DNA of 16,353 nt from Firmicutes bacterium CAG:124 (GTDB taxonomy: Bacteria > Bacillota > Clostridia > Oscillospirales > Oscillospiraceae). The notes under the pieces were generated by a model. It worked only from the letters and a program-made list of their open reading frames with translations. It ran no database searches and was not told the origin of the DNA. The DNA lies in contig HF990530.1 in the NCBI GenBank assembly GCA_000432135.1, positions 1 to 16,353 on the forward strand, given 5' to 3'. Below, piece after piece: positions 12,398 to 16,353 of the stretch. How positions within the stretch are numbered: the stretch's first letter is position 1; every line of letters starts with the position of its first letter. The position numbers and the translations under genes are program-made.

Positions 12398-13567
12398 ATG
12401 ATCGAGATCGACATTCTGAACAAACTCAACGCGCCCACGCGGGAAGAGCGGCTTGCGAACCTCAAGGAGGTTCTGAAAACGACCGAATTCCCGCCCATGG
12501 TGCCGCAGTACATCAACAACCATATCCATACGACCTATTCCTTCTCGCCCTACTCCCCCACCGCCGCGGTCTATGCCGCGCGGATGGAAGGCCTGTGCAC
12601 AGCTGGCATCATTGACCACGACTCTATTTCCGGCGCGCGGGAATTCCTTGCCGCAGCAGAGCTGGCCGGTATGCCCGTGACCGTCGGCATGGAGTGCCGC
12701 GTGTCGATGGACGGCACAGCCATGCAGGGCAAGCGCACGAACAACCCCGATCAGGTCGGCGTCAGCTATATGACCATCCAGTCCGTCCCGCACGATAAGA
12801 TCGAGCAGCTCAACGCATGGTTCGCGCCCTACCGCGCGGCCAGAGGCCGCCGGAACCGCGCGATGGTTGAAAAAATCAACGCGCTGCTGGACGGCATCGC
12901 GCTGGACTATGACCGCGACGTGCTCCCGCTGTCGGAGGCGAAGGAGGACGGCGGCGTAACCGAGCGCCATCTCATGTACGCGCTGGCAAAGAAAATGGTT
13001 GTAAAAGCCGGAAAGGGCCAGCCGATGGTCGACTATCTCGCGTCCATCGGCCTGAACCTCAGTGAAAAGCAGAAGAACCAGATGCTCGATACCGCATATC
13101 CGTTCTACGATTACGATCTGCTCGGCATTCTGAAATCCGCATTCGTGCCGAAAATTTATATCGACGCGACGGAGGAATGCCCGAACGTGCGCGATGTGGC
13201 CAAGCTGTGCAATGACATCGACGCGCTTTTGTGCTACGCGTATCTCGGCGACGTGACGGCCTCCGTCACGGGCGACAAGAAGGCGCAGAAGTTCGAGGAC
13301 GACTATCTGGACGACGTGATCGCCTGCATCAAAGACTGCGGCATCCGCGCCGTCACCTATATGCCGACGCGCAACACGCCGGAGCAGCTGACGAGACTTC
13401 GCCGTCTCTGCGACGAAAACGGCCTGTTCCAGGTTTCGGGCGAGGATATCAACTCCCCGCGCCAGTCGTTCGTCATCAAGGCCATGGAAAACCCGCTGTT
13501 TGCCAACCTGATCGACGCGACCTGGAAGCTGATCGAGCACGAAAAGACCGGCTCTGCCATCTGCTGA
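12398..13567 (+). CDS. PHP-domain protein (putative metal-dependent phosphoesterase)
   Basis: A 389-aa soluble protein. The PHP signature is clear: NHIHTTYSFSPYSP with H42 and H44, IIDHDSISGA with D73, H74 and D75, and GMECRV with E99. These are the first metal ligands of the PHP fold, which normally holds two or three divalent ions and hydrolyses phosphoesters, as in histidinol phosphatase and polymerase PHP domains. A long middle region (about 105-300) has no motif I recognise. The C-terminal part returns with GEDINSPRQSF, which would supply the late Asp/His ligands. It is not a polymerase and is longer than HisK. Its place between an SDR and rhamnulokinase suggests a sugar-phosphate substrate. 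ATG 12398 follows GAGGG at 12386-12390. Its exact function is unknown. Confidence 0.82.
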   Translation: MIEIDILNKLNAPTREERLANLKEVLKTTEFPPMVPQYINNHIHTTYSFSPYSPTAAVYAARMEGLCTAGIIDHDSISGAREFLAAAELAGMPVTVGMECRVSMDGTAMQGKRTNNPDQVGVSYMTIQSVPHDKIEQLNAWFAPYRAARGRRNRAMVEKINALLDGIALDYDRDVLPLSEAKEDGGVTERHLMYALAKKMVVKAGKGQPMVDYLASIGLNLSEKQKNQMLDTAYPFYDYDLLGILKSAFVPKIYIDATEECPNVRDVAKLCNDIDALLCYAYLGDVTASVTGDKKAQKFEDDYLDDVIACIKDCGIRAVTYMPTRNTPEQLTRLRRLCDENGLFQVSGEDINSPRQSFVIKAMENPLFANLIDATWKLIEHEKTGSAIC

Positions 13568-13592
13568 GCCAAAACGAAAGGGGCATGACACC

Positions 13593-15056
13593 ATGAGAAA
13601 CCTGTTGGCGTTCGACCTCGGCGCGAGCAATGGCCGCGCAATTCTTGGCCAGTTCGACGGCGAGACAATCACCATGCGCGAGCTGCACCGGTTTGAAAAC
13701 AACTACATCGAGATGAACGGCGTGTTCTACTGGGACCTGCCGTATCTCTACAACCAGCTGAAGCAGGGTCTGCTTGCGTTTAAGAATGCAAATGTCGGCG
13801 AACTCGACTGCATCGGCATCGATACCTGGGGCGTTGATTACGGTCTGCTTGACAAAAACGGCCAGCTGCTGTCCAATCCGCGTTCGTACCGCTACGCGGT
13901 TGACGCAGATATGGCGGAGGTCTGGAAGACGGTCGATTTCCCGACGCTCTTTGCCCGCACGGGCATTGCGACCATGAATTTCAACACCGTCTACCAGCTC
14001 TACCGCCGCAAGCTGCAGGAAGATCCCGCGCTGGACGCGGCCGAGACGATGCTGCTGATGCCGGATCTGCTGGGCTTCTTCCTGACAGGCGAGGCAAAGA
14101 CGGAATACACCAACGCAACGACCTCCATGCTCTATAACCCCACCACGAAGGACTGGGATTGGCAGACGATCGACGCACTGGGCCTGCCCAGAAAGATCTT
14201 CACGAAGCTCGACCGCGCGGGTGCGCTGCGCGGAACGCTCCGCCCGGAGCTGGCCGCAGAGCTGGGCATCAATCAGGCGCATTTTGCCGCCGTCGGCACG
14301 CACGACACAGCCTCTGCCGTGGCCGCCATCCCCGGCACGGGCAGCTTTGCGTTCTGCTCCAGCGGTACATGGTCGCTGTTCGGCGTGGAGACGGACGAGC
14401 CGATTTTGTCCGATGCAGTTCGCGACGCGAACTTCTCCAACGAGGGCACGATCCAGGGCGGCTTCCGGCCTCTGAAGAACATCATGGGCCTGTGGCTCAT
14501 TCAGGAGTGCCGCCGCGACTGGCAGAAGGCCGGTCAAAACCTCAGCTGGAACGACATTGTGGAAGAGGCAAAAAAGGCTGAACCCTTCCGCTCCATCATC
14601 GATCCCGACTACGGCGAATTCTTCGCCGGCGGCCGGATGGTCGAGAAAATTCAGGACTTCTGCCGCAAGACGAACCAGCCGGTACCCGAGACCGTCGGGC
14701 AGATCGCGCGGTGCATCTATGAATCCCTCGCGCTCAAATACCGCTGGGCATTGGAGCGTCTGGAGGAGATCAAGGGCCAACGTATCGACACGCTGAACAT
14801 TGTCGGCGGCGGCTGCCAGAATAAGCTGCTCAATCAGTTTGTCGCAGACTCCATCGACCGGCCCGTCATCACCGGCCCCATCGAGGGCGCAGCCATCGGC
14901 AATCTGCTCGCGCAGGCCATGGCGCTGGGCGATATTCAGACCATGGACGAGCTGCGCACCGTTGTGCGCCGTTCCGAGGCCGTCAGCACCTATGAGCCGC
15001 ATCACACGCCGGAATGGGAAGCCGCATATCAGAAGCTGCTTTCCTTCAGCAAGTAA
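13593..15056 (+). CDS. rhaB: Rhamnulokinase-type FGGY sugar kinase
   Basis: A 487-aa FGGY kinase, essentially the length of E. coli RhaB (489). N-terminal ATPase motif FDLGASNGRA (D8-A16), the substrate-side GIDTWGVDYGLLD with D77 and D82, the catalytic base D238 in GTHDTASAVA, CSSGTWSLFGVE, the RhaB-specific NEGTIQGGFRPLKNIMGLWL, and the ADP-binding GGGCQN (405-410). Rhamnulokinase makes L-rhamnulose-1-phosphate from L-rhamnulose. Neither rhamnose isomerase nor rhamnulose-1-phosphate aldolase is in the window, so another ketose may be the real substrate. ATG 13593 follows AAAGGGG at 13577-13583. It lies 25 nt after the PHP gene and ends the operon before a terminator. Confidence 0.88.
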   Translation: MRNLLAFDLGASNGRAILGQFDGETITMRELHRFENNYIEMNGVFYWDLPYLYNQLKQGLLAFKNANVGELDCIGIDTWGVDYGLLDKNGQLLSNPRSYRYAVDADMAEVWKTVDFPTLFARTGIATMNFNTVYQLYRRKLQEDPALDAAETMLLMPDLLGFFLTGEAKTEYTNATTSMLYNPTTKDWDWQTIDALGLPRKIFTKLDRAGALRGTLRPELAAELGINQAHFAAVGTHDTASAVAAIPGTGSFAFCSSGTWSLFGVETDEPILSDAVRDANFSNEGTIQGGFRPLKNIMGLWLIQECRRDWQKAGQNLSWNDIVEEAKKAEPFRSIIDPDYGEFFAGGRMVEKIQDFCRKTNQPVPETVGQIARCIYESLALKYRWALERLEEIKGQRIDTLNIVGGGCQNKLLNQFVADSIDRPVITGPIEGAAIGNLLAQAMALGDIQTMDELRTVVRRSEAVSTYEPHHTPEWEAAYQKLLSFSK

Positions 15057-15065
15057 CATGATTCA

Positions 15066-15097
15066 AAAACGCCGGAAGCGATTGCTTCCGGCGTTTT
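15066..15097 (+). terminator. Terminator after rhaB (likely bidirectional)
   Basis: A perfect 14-bp stem, AAAACGCCGGAAGC (15066-15079) with GCTTCCGGCGTTTT (15084-15097), encloses a GATT loop. The A-rich left and T-rich right ends allow termination in both directions. It sits 9 nt after the rhaB stop. The ribosome binding site of the next gene begins 3 nt after it, leaving no space for a promoter. Confidence 0.88.
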
Positions 15098-15162
15098 GAA
15101 AAGGAGAATCCATATGGATATTCAAGAACTCGTCCGCGCGCAGCGGGCATATTTTCTCTCCA

Positions 15163-15478
15163 GCGCAACGCGGCCCTACGCGTTCCGGATGGAGCAGCTG
15201 AAAAAATTACAGTGCGCGTTGCAGACAAACGAGAAGCCGCTGGAGCAGGCCATGTATCAGGACTTCCGCAAGTCTCCGATGGAGGTTTATATGTGCGAAA
15301 CGGGCATGGTGCTCGAGGAGGCGCAACGCGGCCCTACGCATTCCGGATGGAGCAGCTGAAAAAATTACAGCGCGCGTTGCAGACAAACGAGAAGCTGCTG
15401 GAGCAGGCCATGTATCAGGACTTCCGCAAGGCCCCGATGGAGGTTTATATGTGCGAAACGGGCATGGTGCTCGAGGAG
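15163..15478 (+). repeat. 158-bp direct tandem duplication
   Basis: Copy 1 is 15163-15320 and copy 2 is 15321-15478, directly abutting. By eye they differ at five of 158 positions. The codon changes are GCG to GCA (silent), TGC to CGC, CCG to CTG and TCT to GCC (two bases). The period is not a multiple of three, so it shifts the reading frame of the aldehyde dehydrogenase gene. Confidence 0.95.
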
Positions 15479-15589
15479 GTGCGCTTCCATCTGAAGCACC
15501 TGAAGGGCTGGATGCGTGAGCGCACCGTCCCGACGCCGCTGGCGCAGTTCCACGCGAAAAGCTTTGTCTCGCCGGAGCCGTATGGCGTT

Positions 15590-15745
15590 GCGCTGATCAT
15601 CTCGCCGTGGAATTATCCCGTTCAACTCTGCCTGTCGCCGCTGGTGGGCGCGATCTCCGGCGGCAACGCGCTGATCATCTCGCCGTGGAACTACCCCGTC
15701 CAGCTCTGCCTGTCGCCGCTGGTGGGCGCGATCTCCGGCGGCAAC
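15590..15745 (+). repeat. 78-bp in-frame direct tandem duplication
   Basis: Copy 1 is 15590-15667 and copy 2 is 15668-15745. Each encodes the same 26 residues, from ALIISPWNYP to SGGN. The copies differ at four positions, all third-codon and all silent (AAT/AAC, TAT/TAC, GTT/GTC, CAA/CAG). Confidence 0.95.
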
Positions 15746-16353
15746 TGCGCCATCGTAAAGCCGTCGGCTTATGCCCCCGCGACCAGCGCGGCCATCGCGA
15801 AGCTCATCGCCGAGACGTTTGACCCACGCTATATCGCCGCTGTCGAGGGCGGACGCGCGGAAAACAGCGCGCTGCTGTCGCAGCGCTTCGACACCATTTT
15901 CTTCACCGGCAGCGTCGCCGTCGGCAAGGTCGTGATGGAGGCTGCGGCCAAAAATCTCACGCCCGTCACACTGGAGCTTGGCGGCAAAAGCCCCGTCATC
16001 GTGGATAAAACCGCCGATGTGAAGCTTGCCGCGCGGCGCATCGCGTTCGGTAAGGTCCTGAACGCCGGGCAGACCTGCGTGGAGCCGGACTATCTGCTGA
16101 TCGAGAAATCGGTCAAGCCCGCGTTCATCGAGGCATACCGGCAGGCGCTGCATGAATTCTTCCCAGACGGCAGCATGGACGAAATGCCCGTGATCGTGTC
16201 GGAAAAGCACTTTGCCCGCATGACGGCGCTGTTGGAGGGACAGACAGCTGTGGTCGGCGGAGAATTTGACGAAAAAACGCGCTTCGTTGCGCCCACGCTG
16301 CTGGACGGAGTTTCCCCGGACAGCCCCGTCATGCAGGAGGAGATCTTCGGGCC

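Larger units (their letters stand above)
15114..16353 (+). pseudogene. Aldehyde dehydrogenase, disrupted by tandem duplications; 3' end outside the window
   Basis: ATG 15114 with AAGGAG at 15101-15106 starts MDIQELVRAQRAYFLSS, an NAD(P)-dependent aldehyde dehydrogenase of the class-3 / YwdH-like type. The frame breaks after VLEE, because a 158-bp duplication shifts it, and stops at TGA 15357-15359. The correct frame resumes in the second copy (EQLKKLQRALQ) and stays open to the window end. It keeps TLELGGKSP (catalytic Glu codon 15974-15976), FFTGS and the active-site Cys of NAGQTC (codon 16076-16078). A second, in-frame 78-bp duplication repeats the ISPWNYP region, adding 26 residues in the cofactor domain. 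Without both duplications the gene would be a normal aldehyde dehydrogenase. It follows the rhaB terminator and could have oxidised the aldehyde from that pathway. The duplications may be real mutations or assembly artefacts. Confidence 0.8.

Noticed and set aside
13476..15059. 527-aa open frame on the minus strand opposite rhaB
   Set aside because: It mirrors rhaB codons, has no recognisable motif, and spans the terminator-proximal end of an evident kinase gene.
15163..15745. Repeats as a CRISPR array or transposon ends
   Set aside because: The units are directly abutting coding duplications with no spacers, no terminal inverted repeats and no transposase.

Overview
The window is GC-rich, densely packed bacterial DNA that reads like a Clostridia-class Firmicute, probably a gut Oscillospirales-type anaerobe. 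This is an inference from a YtvI-like AI-2E membrane protein, a UPF0735 (PheB-type) ACT protein, DUF6512, DUF4349, a Na+-pump decarboxylase beta subunit, a YgiQ radical SAM protein and the infC-rpmI-rplT order. No rRNA, tRNA, CRISPR array or transposase is visible, and no gene-free stretch exceeds 300 bases.

Layout. (1) 1-636, minus strand: N-terminal part of an AI-2E/YtvI-family membrane protein, divergent from the next block. (2) 666-3637: a promoter, then an ACT regulator (UPF0735), an iron-type alcohol dehydrogenase and homoserine dehydrogenase in one tight operon, closed by a terminator whose 3' arm also serves as the ribosome binding site of a DUF6512 membrane protein. (3) 4146-5511: a consensus promoter, a structured leader, infC with an ATC start, rpmI, rplT and a terminator. 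(4) 5532-8068: a HAD phosphatase/mutase coupled to a YgiQ-family radical SAM protein. (5) 8086-9991: a tandem OB-fold SSB-like protein and a DUF4349 lipoprotein, each with a structured upstream region, then a terminator. (6) 9973-11436: a promoter, a yybP-ykoY-like metal riboswitch with an attenuator, an orphan Na+-translocating decarboxylase beta subunit and an unannotated 43-aa one-helix membrane protein. (7) 11449-15097: a promoter, then an SDR dehydrogenase, a PHP-domain protein and rhamnulokinase, ending in a terminator. (8) 15114 to the window end: an aldehyde dehydrogenase gene broken by a 158-bp frameshifting tandem duplication and enlarged by a 78-bp in-frame one.

How it fits together. 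Block 2 joins threonine/methionine-branch amino acid synthesis (hom) to a separate ACT sensor. Block 3 is the autoregulated translation operon. Blocks 6 and 7 are the most interesting. One is a metal-riboswitch-controlled Na+ membrane protein with a tiny partner and no carboxyltransferase in view. The other is a deoxysugar or polyol cassette in which a PHP protein sits where an aldolase or isomerase would be expected. The double duplication in the aldehyde dehydrogenase needs checking as either a real mutation or a strain-mixing assembly artefact.
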